Positions 36,463 to 48,864 of a stretch of DNA of 64,000 nt are shown one piece after another (position 1 is the first letter of the stretch; every line of letters begins with the position of its first letter). The notes under the pieces were generated by a model, which was not told where the DNA came from, searched no databases, and saw only the letters and a list, made by a program, of their open reading frames with translations. The DNA comes from Multifurca ochricompacta (Eukaryota; Basidiomycota; Agaricomycetes; Russulales; Russulaceae). Both the position numbers and the translations under genes were made by a program. The stretch lies in contig WTXG01000008.1 of assembly GCA_022496185.1 (NCBI GenBank), forward strand, positions 62,001 through 126,000. Reading direction: 5' to 3'.

Positions 36463-37519
36463 AAGAAGCGACCGTGCGATACTTTTTTTTCTTTCGCCGC
36501 AAACCGAGCTGGCTGTCTGTTTTTTTTTTTTTAAAAAAAAAACGAATTGATAAGTGCGCGAATAAGGAAGGTTTATTGGGCATCAGCTTTTTTTTGGTGA
36601 TGTGAGAGAGGATGATCTATCTCCAGCACGGTCCGGTACGCGACTGTGGTCCTATTGACTGTGTTTTTTCTTTTTCTTTGTGGCTGTCCGATTCCGATCT
36701 CCGTTATTACCAAAAAGCTGTTTCTGATCCCAAAATCGTGTAAAATGTAATATGTTTTGATGACACTGCTTGCTACGTAGATAGATAGAGATGAGGTGAT
36801 GTGATGACGAATTGAAGTCTATCCGAGACGGCCTCGTGTTGATGAATTCTAGCCCTTAAGGTCATCAAGCGAAGTAAACCATGCGTTTTGACACCACGAC
36901 ACAGGATTTGGTACTGTACGGGCGCAAGGTGTTATCTAACGAAGGGAGTAAAGGCCGAGATGTCCACACTTTATCCCTTCTTTCTCACACTCTCTCCTCC
37001 TCTCCTCTCCTCTCGTCCTTCTTGGCTCTCTGGCTGAGTCCGAGCGCCCAAAATGGGGGGGGGGGGTCTTTGAACTTAGCGCACACACGCGTCTCTTTAG
37101 CCGTAACGTGTCAATTGTTCGTTCCAATACAATGTGCATGTGGATGTATATGAAGAGAAAATTATCGATCCCGTAGTTCTCGGCAAAAAAAAAATTAAAA
37201 AATTAAAAACAAAATTAGATAAAAAAAAGCCTTCGACCCGTCCCATGGGAGATCCGGCCGGGGGGCGTGTGCGCGTGCTGCACAATATATATATATTTTT
37301 TTTTCGAATACGAGGAGGGGGGGGGGACAGAACAACACTTGTACGAGCACCAGTAAGTACTTGGGGAAGGAGGGAGTTGGGTTGGCAAAAAAAAAAAAAA
37401 AAATGACATGGATAACGGAACACACGGAGAAGGGACGTCAGACCAGATAGACAAGCGTGGCCCGTGGTGGGCATGATTACGCGTAACTGAACTGAACTGA
37501 CAAGTATCACTATCACATC

Positions 37520-37609
37520 AGTCAAGGTCAAGGTCAGGTCAGATCAGATCAGGTCAGGTCAGGTTAGGTCAGGTCAGGTTAGGTCGAGTCAGGTCAGGTC
37601 AGGTCAGGC
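37520..37609. repeat. TCAGG pentamer array
   Basis: About 90 bases of tandem TCAGG with variants TTAGG, TCAGA and TCAAGG. It lies between the GBD/FH3 gene and the unassigned candidate. Confidence 0.9.
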
Positions 37610-39160
37610 AACGGGGCACGAAGTGCACAGCAAACATGCTACGTTCTTCCCAACTAACCAACCGAACTCTTCTCTCCCACTCCCAACCTTACTTATTTCC
37701 CCCCCCCCCCCCTCCCTCCCGAGAACTGAAACACTACGATTATTATAGACTAATAGTGATCAATAAAGCCGTCGCCCCCGGGCTCCTGGTTGTCCATTCC
37801 TCCTGATTGCAACCAATGATGGGAGTTGTAAGGGGGAAAGGGGTAGAATGGGTAGAAGGAAGGGGGGGGGGGGGAGGGGGCCTTGGGCTATGTACCATGC
37901 CATGCATGATGATGATGAATGATGATGCCAAACATTGTTCATCAGTCATCATAAAACCCCCTTACAAGAAGAAGATAGAGATAGATATAGATATAGAGAT
38001 TGAACACTTTACACCAGTCGTCGGTTCGGTCGGTCGCACGCACGTACCCCTTTATTTTTTCCCAACCTCCACCTCCTCCCGTCGCCCCACTTATCCCCTT
38101 CCCTTCCCTTGCGACCCTGACACTGCCCCCCACTCTTCCGTCACTTCGGGATTCGCGCACCGAGCGGGCCGTGATAGCGGAAAGTACTTATACTTATACT
38201 TATAATTGGAAGCCTCGTGTGCGCGGAAGTAGCCAGGCCAGAGTCACGGTTCCGCGCCGCACACACACGCCTGTGTGGGGGAAAAAAGGAAGCTGGAGAT
38301 CTCCCCAAAAACACGGTACCGATGCCTTTCTTTTTATTTATTTGGTTTTGGGCCTATCCTAGATATTTTCGGGTAAGTGGTTCATTTCTCAGTGTGTGTG
38401 TGTGTGTGTGAGATAGAGATAAAGATAGAGATGAGGAGGAAAGAAGGTAGAGAGATCGGAGTTTTCGCCCCGTTCCCCTTTGATTGAGATGAAACAAAAG
38501 ACCAAAAAGTGCTTTAGGTCTAAAATTATTATTTGTGCGAAAAAGAAGAGTGGGTGAGAAAGCCTGAGTGAGAGGCTTATGTGCCTTGCTTGAAGAAACA
38601 CACACACACACACACACGGAATGAAGTCATAAAAAACCCCTCGTGATCCGGGAAGGAGTGGAACTCCCTGTACCTTTTGGGGAGTGAGGAGGGAGAGAGA
38701 GAGAGAGAGGCGCTTTGAGGATAAAACTGGAGTGAGTACTAACGGCAAAAAACGCTCAGTGTGTGGCATAGTCTCACCCCCCCCCCCATCCCGCTAGGAC
38801 GGTCAACAATATTTTCAGACAAAGAAATGATGATTTTTTCCCAGTATTTTTTTTAGATCGTGAGGCTTCCTTCTACCATGGTAACGTATTCTTCTTCCCA
38901 TCTCGGAGTAGGGTGGGGTGGGGGCTGTGGTGTATGAGTCTTGGTGGAAATGGACGGATGGTGATTGACGCCCTTTTGCTACTGCTACTGCTACTACTAA
39001 GTACTACTAACATTCAAGCAAACTTAAACAATGATGATGATAACGATAAGCCCCCCACACCCACCCTGTTTTGATTTTACTTTTCAATTTTCGTTTCATT
39101 TTCTTGTTCCTTGTTCATGAGGAGATAGGTCAGTGGCAGCGCGTGGGATTTCAAGTTGGT

Positions 39161-39217
39161 GATAGATAGATAGATAGATAGGTGGTGGTGGTGGTGGTGG
39201 TGGTGGTAGTGGTGGTA
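39161..39217. repeat. Compound GATA and GGT microsatellite
   Basis: About five GATA units run directly into about eleven GGT units. Confidence 0.9.
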
Positions 39218-39752
39218 CCTGGTGCCCAGCCCAAGCACACGCACACGTCACTGTCACATGTACATCAAACGGGCGCTTGGTAGATAAACAAAACAAAAAA
39301 ACCCATCTTATTTTAATTTATTCGTACATCGTACAAAGCTTTATCTTTATGTCTCTCTTCAGAAATTAGATATTTTGCGAAGAAAAAAAAGGTTTTTTGA
39401 ATGGTATATGGCAATATCATTGTTTGCAAGAGCTATCGTCTCGTAGACAGGCTTTTTTTTTTTCTTGCCTCGTCAGTCCGTTCCTCCGCACCAAACCACA
39501 TCAAACGTATCCCCCCCCAGGGGGGGCTATAACGATCCTCAACCCGGGAAAAGGCTAGGGGGAAGGGCATGTCTGGAACCCGAAGAAAATGCGTGAGCTG
39601 ATCAGGGGGGGGGGTCTTGTAGCTTCTTTGAGATCCATAGTGTCGTTGGGTTGGGAATTAATTAATTAGAGTGACACCCTACCCCCCCTCTCAACCATCT
39701 CCTGTCTTTGGGCATGGTGGCAGCCTGCAGTACATCAACCTTTGTTCCGGAC

Positions 39753-41280
39753 CGCCTACTTCCACGTGTAATCAAAATGTGTAGCCCCTGTCTCCGCGGT
39801 GCTGTCAGTCCCCGACTCAACAAGGGGAAAATAAAAAAGTGCATCATCGTTTTTTGGAACATGGAATAGGTGAATAGCCAGTGGCGATGACAAGTAAGTG
39901 CGTTGATACGTGGCCCTTCCTCGGGATTGGCGTGAGGCTGTAATTCACAAGGTCGGGGCGAAGGAGGGGTGTGTATGTGTGTCAAACATGACTTATCGTG
40001 CGAATCAGCAGCGTGGACTCTCTAGCCGTTAGACCAGTCTTTCTCGACGGCATGCGTGTTGAAGACTTTGGGCGTACGTGAGGGGGAGGAGGGGGAGTGG
40101 GGGAAATGAGGGAAGACCGGGATCGACGGTTACGACATTGATGAACCAGGCCTCGCTGTGCTGCAACTGTGTCTACTGACATTTGTCAGAGAGCGTGCGT
40201 CAAAGAGCGTGCCGATTTGAGCCGTGCACAGAAACGTTTCAAATGAGCTGCTACTTTGACAAAAAGGGCCCCAGTCTTACGTCTGTATGAGGATGAGGGA
40301 GTGAGGGGATTTGGTGCGTGCATGGGTTTGAGGGGGTGAGAGATATGGGTTGAGGGGAAAATCTACGATTCACCAACCAGGTACCCTTACTTGTTCCTCG
40401 TGCAGAAACGGGGAGAGGTGGGACTGCAATAAAGTTCTGGAGCGCCATCAGACGTGCGAGATCAGGGTTGTTGGTGTTCTCAGCGCCGTACGAAACGAAT
40501 GACTTGAATCTATCCATTGCACGACGAGTGTGTTGGTTGGTTCGGTTCGTAGCCAGGCTTATGGAGCTCCAAACGATCAGTTAAATCAGTACTTATCGAG
40601 GACGGCCTTCCCAGACCACCCCCCCCCTGGCGACATGGAAGAAGAGGGGGTTGTGTGATTGGACAAGATGTGAAGCACATTACATCAAGACTCGTTGGAG
40701 CGAGCATAGCGCTGACCCTTTTGTCTAGTCGAGATTTATTGAGCGCAGTTGGGGCCTTGATACGCGTTATTCACGATATCAGCGGCCTTACTATCAATGG
40801 TTAGAGGTGAATACCTTTGATTGGAATCATGACACGAGGGTCATACGGAGAGAAGAGGTTTCATCGAAAAGCTATCCGAGACATTGAAACCATGACATTC
40901 GCGCCCGTATAGAAGCCGATAAAATCCTCATCATGATGTGGGTTGTTCCCAGAGGATATGTCAGGTGTATTTCTCCGGGAGTTGAGCTGAAAAGCACCGG
41001 GGTGGCCCAAGGAGTTCAGTTGCTTGAAGTAGGACTGTATAGTAAGTTTGGGATCTGCGAACCGAGCTGATCGCGTTCTCTCTCTCAGAAAAAGGAACAA
41101 CAACGAGCCAACCAAGCGGAAATTTACCTGAACATACATCAGACAGCAGTCATCCGGAAGTTGCACGCTTGGTTTCTGCCTGAGGTACATTCGTGAGTTT
41201 TCGTCGGACCAGGTATGAACATGATCGTACTCTTGCCCTTTTTGGTTCTTCGACGTCTTAGGCGCGGTCGGCCCCTAATC
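39753..41280 (-). CDS. Unassigned spliced gene candidate
   Basis: I do not recognise this gene. On the minus strand several stretches look like real exons separated by GT...AG intervals: TSKNQKGQEYDHVHTWSDEN and SRMYLRQKPSVQLPDD near 41255-41130, with a GTAAAT donor at 41126; SYFKQLNSLGHPGAFQLNS and NNPHHDEDFIGFYTGANVMV near 41035-40890; PYDPRVMIPIK near 40845-40815; MDRFKSFVSYGAENTNNPDL followed by ARLMALQNFIAVPPLPVSAR near 40517-40395; PKVFNTHAVEKDWSNG near 40073-40025; and a possible last exon TAETGATHFDYTWK-stop ending near 39753. Composition is balanced, unlike the neighbouring simple sequence. Joins and start are unresolved. It could be a functional gene with many introns or a degraded one. 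No family is proposed. Confidence 0.35.
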
Positions 41281-43150
41281 TATGAGCTTGGCTTGACAAT
41301 CTCCGACACCCGTGTCTAACGTGTGTGTGATATTCGGAATACCTTAAACAAGGTAAAAAACACGGAGCTTGAGCGGGTCGTTAGCATGAACTCGTGCTGA
41401 AAGTAATTAGGTCGCACCTTAGTCGGCCTGGAGCCAACCGGCGCTTTGAAGAGACACTTTAGTTTGGTCAACAATGTCCAAGCCAGTGGCTCCCCGGGAC
41501 ACACAAGGGCACAGCCACATCATCGGTGATTTCCATATGCTTTGGAATGCCACCGCCTAGAACTCCGTGAGAACTTTTCCCGGCAGTAGGAACCTATTTA
41601 GGGAATGGGCGCCTGCCGATGATAGAATCGCCTATATTATAATTATAATTAGTTCGTTCGTTCGGCGTAATGTTCCTAAAACAGATATCTGGAAAGAAAT
41701 TGGAAATGAGCATGTGCCGACGGGTCAGAGGACGTAAACGACGTGAACCGTGACCGTGAACGTGAACTGAAGCGACTAGGGAAGTACGCCTGTGCGGAAA
41801 ACGGACGGCCCTTCAAGTCGTCCGCGGTACTCGCCGCCGTCTACGACTGAATCGCCGGTGCAGCGTGCATGCTAGACGAAGGCGGTTGTAAGGGGAGGCC
41901 GATACATTAATCTCCGGGAGCTACTTCTCCTTTGTTTGCTATCTGTCTACCACACCTCAGTAATCACGGACAACCGATAGGCAGTAACTGCGGGCCAGCT
42001 AGAGTGGTTCCCGTTTTTTGGCTTGCAGAGTGTATCGTGCAAGCGAGGGCATCGATGGAAGTTCTTACGCAGCTGAATGTCCTTGTATTATTACGTCCGG
42101 TTCCAGACCTGCTTAGCTTGAATTTGTAAACGGAGTGGTGTCATCCCTTTCGTACTTACTCCCTCCTTCTGATACATACTCCTCGGGTGAATGTACCGAG
42201 GATGAGTCAAAGTAAGTTAAAAGGGGTCATGCGACAATGATCGGCCAGAAAATAGACAGCTGTGCTTCGCCGAGGGGACATATCTAAATACGCACTACGA
42301 TACCAAATTCGGAGCTTCAAAATGGTGCTAGATAGCTATCGATGCAAGCCGATCCAAATTTCTAGGAGGGACAGTTCGAACTAGGGTTCGAAGAACAGTT
42401 GAACAGGAGGCGGGGATGCACCACGAGAAAGGGTGATCGTTGTGAGTTCTCAAGAGAAAAAAGAGATTAGATTGGATTGTTGAATATCATCAGCCACGCA
42501 CTAAAATTGGAAAACAAGGGTGGATAATATGTCTTTGGACAGGGGGTATGAACAAATGAGGACGCCGAACGAGTAAGAAAAAACTATGGGGTATCATGAG
42601 TTGCTCGAGATCAACCGAAAGCGCGGTACCGTTATGGCTTGGACGTATACACCAAACACCAAACCACAGAGGCAGAGAGACACCTCAGTGAAACCTCCGG
42701 CCGTCACCACTTCTGGTCGGACCCGTTTCTCTCTCTTTCATAACAACTCCTGACAATAACATTTCTGACATTTATTCGACTTGAGTTTCGGGCAGACTTC
42801 TTTCGGACAGACTCTGATACGGTACGGTACAAATACGATTGATCGATTAGCGTCTTACACTTACACTTAGTTATTCGGGAATATGCGTGTTTCGGGCCGC
42901 CTGCCCGTTCATTCCTATTCTCTCACTCTCACTCTCACTCTTTCTCTTTCTCTTTGAGTGCCAAGCAACTTCTAGACGACATCAAGCACAAGGTAAAACA
43001 GAACAGCAAACAACGTATTCACGAGATCAAGCACGACATACCCTTGAGTTTGAAGTCTCAAATTACCTCAAGGCTCACATCACCTCTGCCTCTTTCTCTA
43101 TTCGGGAATATGCTTTGCCTCTTGCAGGAACAGAGTTGGATGGTTTCAGT
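41281..43150. other. Intergenic region, nothing recognised
   Basis: Balanced composition without long repeats or long open frames. A plus-strand open frame at 42887-43378 overlaps the 3' end of the STAND pseudogene (its middle reads SAKQLLDDIKHKVKQ in one phase); I could not extend it into a gene. Confidence 0.35.
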
Positions 43151-46100
43151 TTACATGAAAGTATATGGCAGCGAATATGGAAGCAATGTAAGTATGTGCA
43201 GAATGGTGTGAGGGAAATAATAGGACATGTCCGCGCTGCGGGTGCACTCGCCACGCACGTTCTTCATACCGTCGGGGTTCTCAACTGGTGGCCTTTCTCC
43301 CTTTTGTTGGTCCATATGATCGTCACCCGAGTAGATAGAACATCCCAGTACGGAACCGGCCCACAAAATACACCCTAATCCCATTTCTTCTACCCATTGT
43401 GCCTCCTCGACGCCATAATATGACAGGAATCGTGCGAGTTTCCGATGCCCAAATCCTAGCACTATTGAGAAAGAAGTCCTGTCCCAATTGTCCCGGGCAA
43501 TTAGGTCTGCTTTGTTCAGGAGCAGCAACCGCACCATATGTAGGTGCCCACTGAGCGATGCCAGATGCAATGGAGTGAAGCCCATTCTATCTCGGGCGTT
43601 ACATCCGCACCACGCCGTAGTTGAAAGTCTGCAATGGAGTCGAACCCGAGCCATCTCGGTCGTTTACGTCTACACGGTGCTGTAGCAACAACTGCGCGAT
43701 ATCAAAGTGTCCACTTCCCGATGCCTTATGCAATAGAGTTGAGACCCATCTATCTCGAGAATTTGCGTCCACACCGTGCTGCAGTAACAATCGCGCGGTG
43801 TCAAAGTGTCCGTTTTCCAGTCCCTTGTGTAACGGCGTCAAGCCCGAGTTATCTCGGACACTCCCATCCGCGCTGCACTGTAGTAGTCCTTGTGTGCCAC
43901 TCTGCACCATCCATTGTGGGAAGCCACGTGCAATGGAGCACCCTTGGTACCACCCCATACATTTGTATCTTGTTTACGCGCGATGACAAGGTATTCCACC
44001 AGGTTCCGGAATCCACAAAGCGCGGCATAGTAGAGGGGGGTCGCTTCAGGCCATTTTAAGCCTTTCGACCATGCCTCTCGCGAGGGATCATCTATATCAT
44101 ACATCCGAACTCATGCTGCAAAATGTGGTCGGTCTGGATCAAATAGGGATTACATCCCATTCCGTATACGCGACGCCACACCCTCGGCTTGAGCATGGTC
44201 GACACAGTTTTCAGCCGCATATCGGCCTAGAGGAAGTCTCTTTTCTGTCGACAGGGCTATCGACCTGTAATAGGGTACTGGTACAGCTTTGCGCGAGGGT
44301 CGTTTCGGCAAGCTCTGCATGGATGTAGAAGAAGGGAAGGGTTTCTCGAGGTGGCAAGACGATTCGAGGTCAAGAACACCCTTGCGGAGGAGTGGGAAAA
44401 CTGTACGACCAGCAATATTCGCTCGTATGTTTCGTTCAACGCCATTGGCAATTCCTCTAGGGTACGCCGAACGCTTCCCACAATACAGTTTCGTAGTATG
44501 CCCACTTAGTTGGGAGGAGACCCATCGGAGTCTATGTTGTGACATCAGTAGGCGGCGTAAGTCATCGTAATTGTGATGTCTAACATTCCATCAGCTCTCT
44601 GTGAGAGACTATCAATAACCAGTTGTCTATCATCCGCTCTCCATCTTTGTAATTTTGGGTCAGATTTAATTACAGACATTACGTAGTTGGAAACGTCCTT
44701 GCTTTGGCCCTGTTCCTCATGACGTGGCACACGATGAGAGGTCAAAGGGTCCAGAACTATTCGGATGTCCACTTCAGGACGGCCTAAGATACATACATGA
44801 AGTCGTGGAAGAAGCATGGCGACGAGCTCCCTTATGAGCCTCATGAGCCTCTCTCGTGACGATGGCATGCCAGAGTTGTTGGGACATTCACCAAGAACAT
44901 CTACGATGATGTATATGTTACTTTGACCAGGGAGTGAAAGAGTTTCCTTCAAGCATCGAATAAATTCATCCTCCCTCGGCTGTCGCGAACAATCATCAAG
45001 TCTCGAATGCCAGCGTAAGAGGACGCCGCAGCAAGGGTCGGACCGAGCACAGAGCTGAGAGAGGAGAGAGGAGACCAGACCACGGCAGTCTTGCTTTCCA
45101 GAGTCCTTAAAGTCAAAGTAAAAATATGCCATCGAGGCCAATCCAGTTGCATGTATGCCCTCGATGTCCTGGATGATAGAAGAACTTGTGGAAAATATGA
45201 GTCACTTTCAACAAAAAGCAGTTGAAGAATCAGGCACCAAAGGACACTCTTCCCTGATCCTGCTACCAATCCGGAGGCCATCGGCGACAGGAATTATATG
45301 CAGAGAAAGCGTACGTTTCCCGTGCGTCCGCAAGAAAAAACCGTTCGTTTTCCACTCCTGATAGACGGTACCTTGAATAAACCATGTGACAGTTCCACTG
45401 TGGTGAGCATTGCACGCAATATTATGGTTTATCAACGGATCCGGAGGAGAAAGCCATTTTCGAACAGTGTCTTGCTGCCTATCACCTATCAGATAGCTTT
45501 AGTCTTGGAAGCTAACGACTACGACGTCATGAGACAACAGACGTTCCATCTTGTTAAGGGTCTCTGCTACCTGTTGCATTGTAATTAACACTGGCCGTCT
45601 GCCACATTCATTTGTAGATGTGAGCCATACATACCAAGAGCCTCTTGGATATTATCCATTGATGCCTCGCCATCTAAGCGGGCCAGCATTAAGGAAGGTG
45701 CGAGAGACCAGTTACGCATGCTTTACTATCCGTCATGTTGTTGACTAAGCCATAAACGACTTCCATCGTGAGTCTGTTCAGTCTCTGCAACACTGCCTGG
45801 ATACCGTGGTCCCTCAACAACTCCTTTGCAAATCTTTCTGTGGTACCTTAAGCTAAGAGCAACTGATTGATTGGGATGTACTCACGGAATCGCCCCTGCT
45901 TGATCTGTTGCATTGCTAGCGCAAGAACGGAAAGCAATTCTGCCATTATCTTGACCAATATTCCGCCCACGGTAGAGGGAATCTCAGTGAAAATCCCGAG
46001 GCGAGGGAGGTAATTCTCAAAGCACTCGAAAATGTCAGTGAGTGCATCATGAATAACTCGGACCAGCGCCCTTCGCCGCCTATCATATTTCCGGGTCACA

Positions 46101-46609
46101 GTGCCAGGCACGAATGGTGAAGATATACACACTACGAGGAGTAGACTAATTCCGGCAAAGATAGCTTTTGCAGATGGGAAATTCTACAAGACTTCGTCGG
46201 TGGAAAGCGCAAACAAAATATCGACTATTGGTTTGAGTGGTTTCATGATCTGTACTCTCCAATTACCCCTTCGAAACTGGTTTAATGCGGATGCCGCCTG
46301 CTCTTTAAGTATGTTAAGAACTGCTTCAGGAGAGTTACAGGCTTGGATCATGAGCGTGAGGGGATGTGTGGCGAGGTTTTTGCCAGTCTTCTCGGCATAG
46401 TCCTTTAGGGCAACATTAAAAAAGGAAGGACTGGGACCGAAGTAACGGCTTGTCTTCATACAACATCGACGGCATGGAGCGGGTGGAACACAGCCAGCTG
46501 GCGTCGAGGTGATGATGGTAAGGTCGATGATACCATACCGGACTATTGTGATCCTGTATTGTGAGAATGCTGATGGTACTAGCGTAAAGTTCAAGCGCAA
46601 TGCATACAT
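43151..46609 (-). pseudogene. STAND/NLR-type gene: Goodbye-like N-terminus, NACHT, ankyrin repeats; carries lesions
   Basis: The N-terminal region reads FNVALKDYAEKTGKNLATHP, VDILFALSTDEVL, DALTDIFECFENYLPRLGIF and IKQGRF, then FAKELLRDHGIQAVLQRLN: a fungal Goodbye-type STAND N-terminus. A linker, KWLSPPDPLINHNIAC, leads to a NACHT ATPase whose P-loop HGKPGSGKSVLCSSIIQD appears after removing two introns near 45310-45180. It has a Walker B-like SNIYIIVDVLGEC, and RRTLEELPMALNETYERILL follows the ATPase. Ankyrin repeats occupy about 44080-43430 (TPLYYAALCGFRNLVEYLV, LTPLHKGLENGHFDTARLLL, FTPLHLASLSGHLHMVRLLL). Lesions: in-frame TAG after DEVL (46185-46183), in-frame TAA after VVSFQD (45501-45499), and apparent frame shifts near 46080, 44500 and 43920. 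Intact members sense a ligand with the repeats and signal through the N-terminus in nonself recognition or programmed cell death. Start and end are approximate. Confidence 0.75.
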
Positions 46610-47650
46610 TCCAGAGCTGGGGATCTAGTTCTACCGCTAATCGCCAGGTTCAATCCCATCTGCGACCCCATATAACCCTCTTTCTTCCCCTCTTCCTCTG
46701 CCAGTCGCTGAAATACTGGCCCGCCACCGCACAGGTAACAACGACATTGCCCGGCATTGCCAAGCCCTGGAGGCAGAATGACTTGCCACTGCGTTCACGC
46801 GTGATGCCCTTGGACCCCGTCTCCCTCAAATGCACGCCACTCCGAGAGTCCTCTCGTTATAACCATTCTTCCTGTCCGCCACACATTCCACTCCCTTCTT
46901 TGGCCTAGCGTCATACCTGGGCCTTGTATGTACTTTCCACACTCTTCTTTAGAATACGTACCTGCCAGGCAATCGATTCGCCCGCCAGTTGATGCAGCTA
47001 CTATGATATGACGGCATCGGCTTTCTAGAGAATGAGATCAATGAGATCAATGACAACGGCTTCAGGGTCGCCACGCGTCACGCAAACAAAGGGCTGTAGA
47101 AGTCCCGTTCCAAGTTTGGGACATTACAGTACGACTACAATGTCCGTACTGTGACTCTCAAATGCTCATTCATGCCCCATTTTGATGGACGTGCGAGCGG
47201 CTAATGGATCGGGGTGTCGCAGCGTTACCAGAGAATGTGCACGCGGGTGTGTTCTTCTGGTGTGCGACGTGCGTGGTTTGGCTGCACGTACGGCAACTAC
47301 GTATTCCATTGTTGGGATAGTCCTGATCCTCCGTCATCAAATTTGAAGATCCTCGCTTGAGAATTAGCTGGAAGAGCTGTTACATAGTGGCTAGTACGAA
47401 AGTATCTTTCCTCTCTATCATGGATAGATAGAATAAAGAATAACATTAGCTTTTCTGTTCATGCACTTATAGTAGATTACATCTGGCTTCTGGCTAATAT
47501 CGCACAAATGCAGAATCGGGTTTCACGCGGGAGCTAAGAGGTGGGACAGAGGAAGTTATAAGAATAAATGGAATCTGAAGACTTTGCAACAGAGCTCAAT
47601 CCGAATGCCTGAATATAGCGCAGAACTATCACGCAGATTTTAGGATTCTG
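46610..47650. other. Intergenic region, nothing recognised
   Basis: Balanced composition, no long open frame with a domain, no clear splice chain. It separates the STAND pseudogene from the coiled-coil gene and includes that gene's 3' end. Confidence 0.4.
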
Positions 47651-48864
47651 CTAAAGGCTTTTCTCTTCTGAAGTATCCAGAGCTCGTGAGCATTTAATCT
47701 TGCCAACTGGATTACTCATAAGCGTGGAGGACTTACCTCCCCGACAAGGCCCTTCACCTTGACGGCGCGTTCCCGATCATCCATTTGCTTGTACACCCTG
47801 AGGCGTTCAACCTCTTCCATCTTCTCGCGAAGCATTTCAGTCGTCTCACGAGCGTGCTTGCGGCTCGCCTCGAGCACCTCCCCTGCGGCACGTAGGCCCG
47901 CCTGTTCGCGCTCATTGGCTGTGCGCGCAATGAGAAGCTCCATTTCGGCTTTGTGTGCATCACTTAGCGCACGCGAGTGCCTCGACTGGGAGATACCTTC
48001 TTCCTGAATAGCAGCAGCGTGAGAAAACCATGTCCTATGGCCAAAGAAAACCGGAAAAAAATGAAAAAAATGTTTGGGAATACCTTGATCGAACCTTTCT
48101 GAAGTTTCTGGATTTCCGCTAGTTCCTCAAGCGCAACGTGTAAAGAAGCGCTTTCTGCCTTGGATTCGCTCTTTATAATTTTTGAGAGCTTTCGGACAAC
48201 GCCATCTGCACCACCGAGGGATTCAGCGCATCACTTGAGTGAAATGAATGATAGGGGTAAATTGCGTACGCTCCTCCTTGCCAATGGCGACCATCTCTCG
48301 TGGCCTGGGCTCATCCTCCGCGCTCGTTATCCGTGCCTGCAAGCTCGGGTCCACATCAAGAGGCTCGTTTGCTGCGGTGGCTGCACCGATGGCAAATGCG
48401 GTGCCGTTGGCATTGTTATTTCGGTGGGATGCCGCAGAGGCTGAGCGCCTTGCGTCTTTACTGGGCGAGGGTCCTGTGGCCCCCACGCCGGTAGGGGCAT
48501 TTGTTGTATTCAATTTCTCGTCAGGGCGGCCCTCACTCCCATTCTTGCCTTGTGTGGCAAGAGCTGGGTGCTGGTGTGGCTGGGATGGGAGGGCCGAGGG
48601 TAGGATTTCAGCAGGGTGATCACTAGCGGGGTTTGAAGGCGAGGAGGATATCCCGCCAGATGGGTCGCTACCGGATCCAACTTTAAGCGACCCATCTATG
48701 TTTCCAGACTTCCCGCCTGCTTGAGAACCCGCCCCTGCGCTTTCCCCCGAGACGGAAGCCGTGTGTTGTGTGTCCATCGGTTTGTTGTAGGAAGGGTAAT
48801 TAGAATCAGGGGATGGTCCACCGGGAAAGGTCACCCTAGGCAGGCTAGTGTTGGAACTATTCAT
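47651..48864 (-). CDS. Coiled-coil protein with disordered N-terminus
   Basis: Four exons (48864-48270, 48205-48084, 48003-47737, 47698-47651) give 343 residues with consistent phases. Residues 1-180 are Ser/Gly/Pro/Asn/Ala-rich and look disordered. From about 198 the sequence becomes helical: GVVRKLSKIIKSESKAESAS, LHVALEELAEIQKLQK, then a strong heptad-like stretch with KAEMELLIARTANEREQAGL, ARETTEMLREKMEEVERL and MDDRERAVKVKGLVGE. The last short exon encodes IKCSRALDTSEEKSL-stop; if the final donor GTAAGT at 47736 is not used, the protein instead ends nine codons after GEV with VSPPRL. No catalytic motif. Probably a structural or adaptor protein; no family assigned. Confidence 0.72.

Larger units (their letters stand above)
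36463..39752. other. Low-complexity intergenic region
   Basis: About 3.3 kb with A, G and C homopolymers, a TCAGG array, GT and GATA/GGT repeats. Open frames here translate to simple-sequence peptides. No gene recognised. Confidence 0.45.

Noticed and set aside
37520..37609. TCAGG array considered as a CRISPR or a chromosome end
   Set aside because: Units are only 5 bases with no spacers, and ordinary genes lie on both sides, so it is neither a CRISPR nor a telomere.
43621..44059. Plus-strand open frames over the ankyrin region
   Set aside because: Antisense of ankyrin repeats; the periodicity comes from the minus-strand coding repeats.
46648..46664. GGTTCAATCCC, resembling a tRNA B box
   Set aside because: The surrounding bases cannot form a T stem or acceptor stem, and no A box lies at the right distance.
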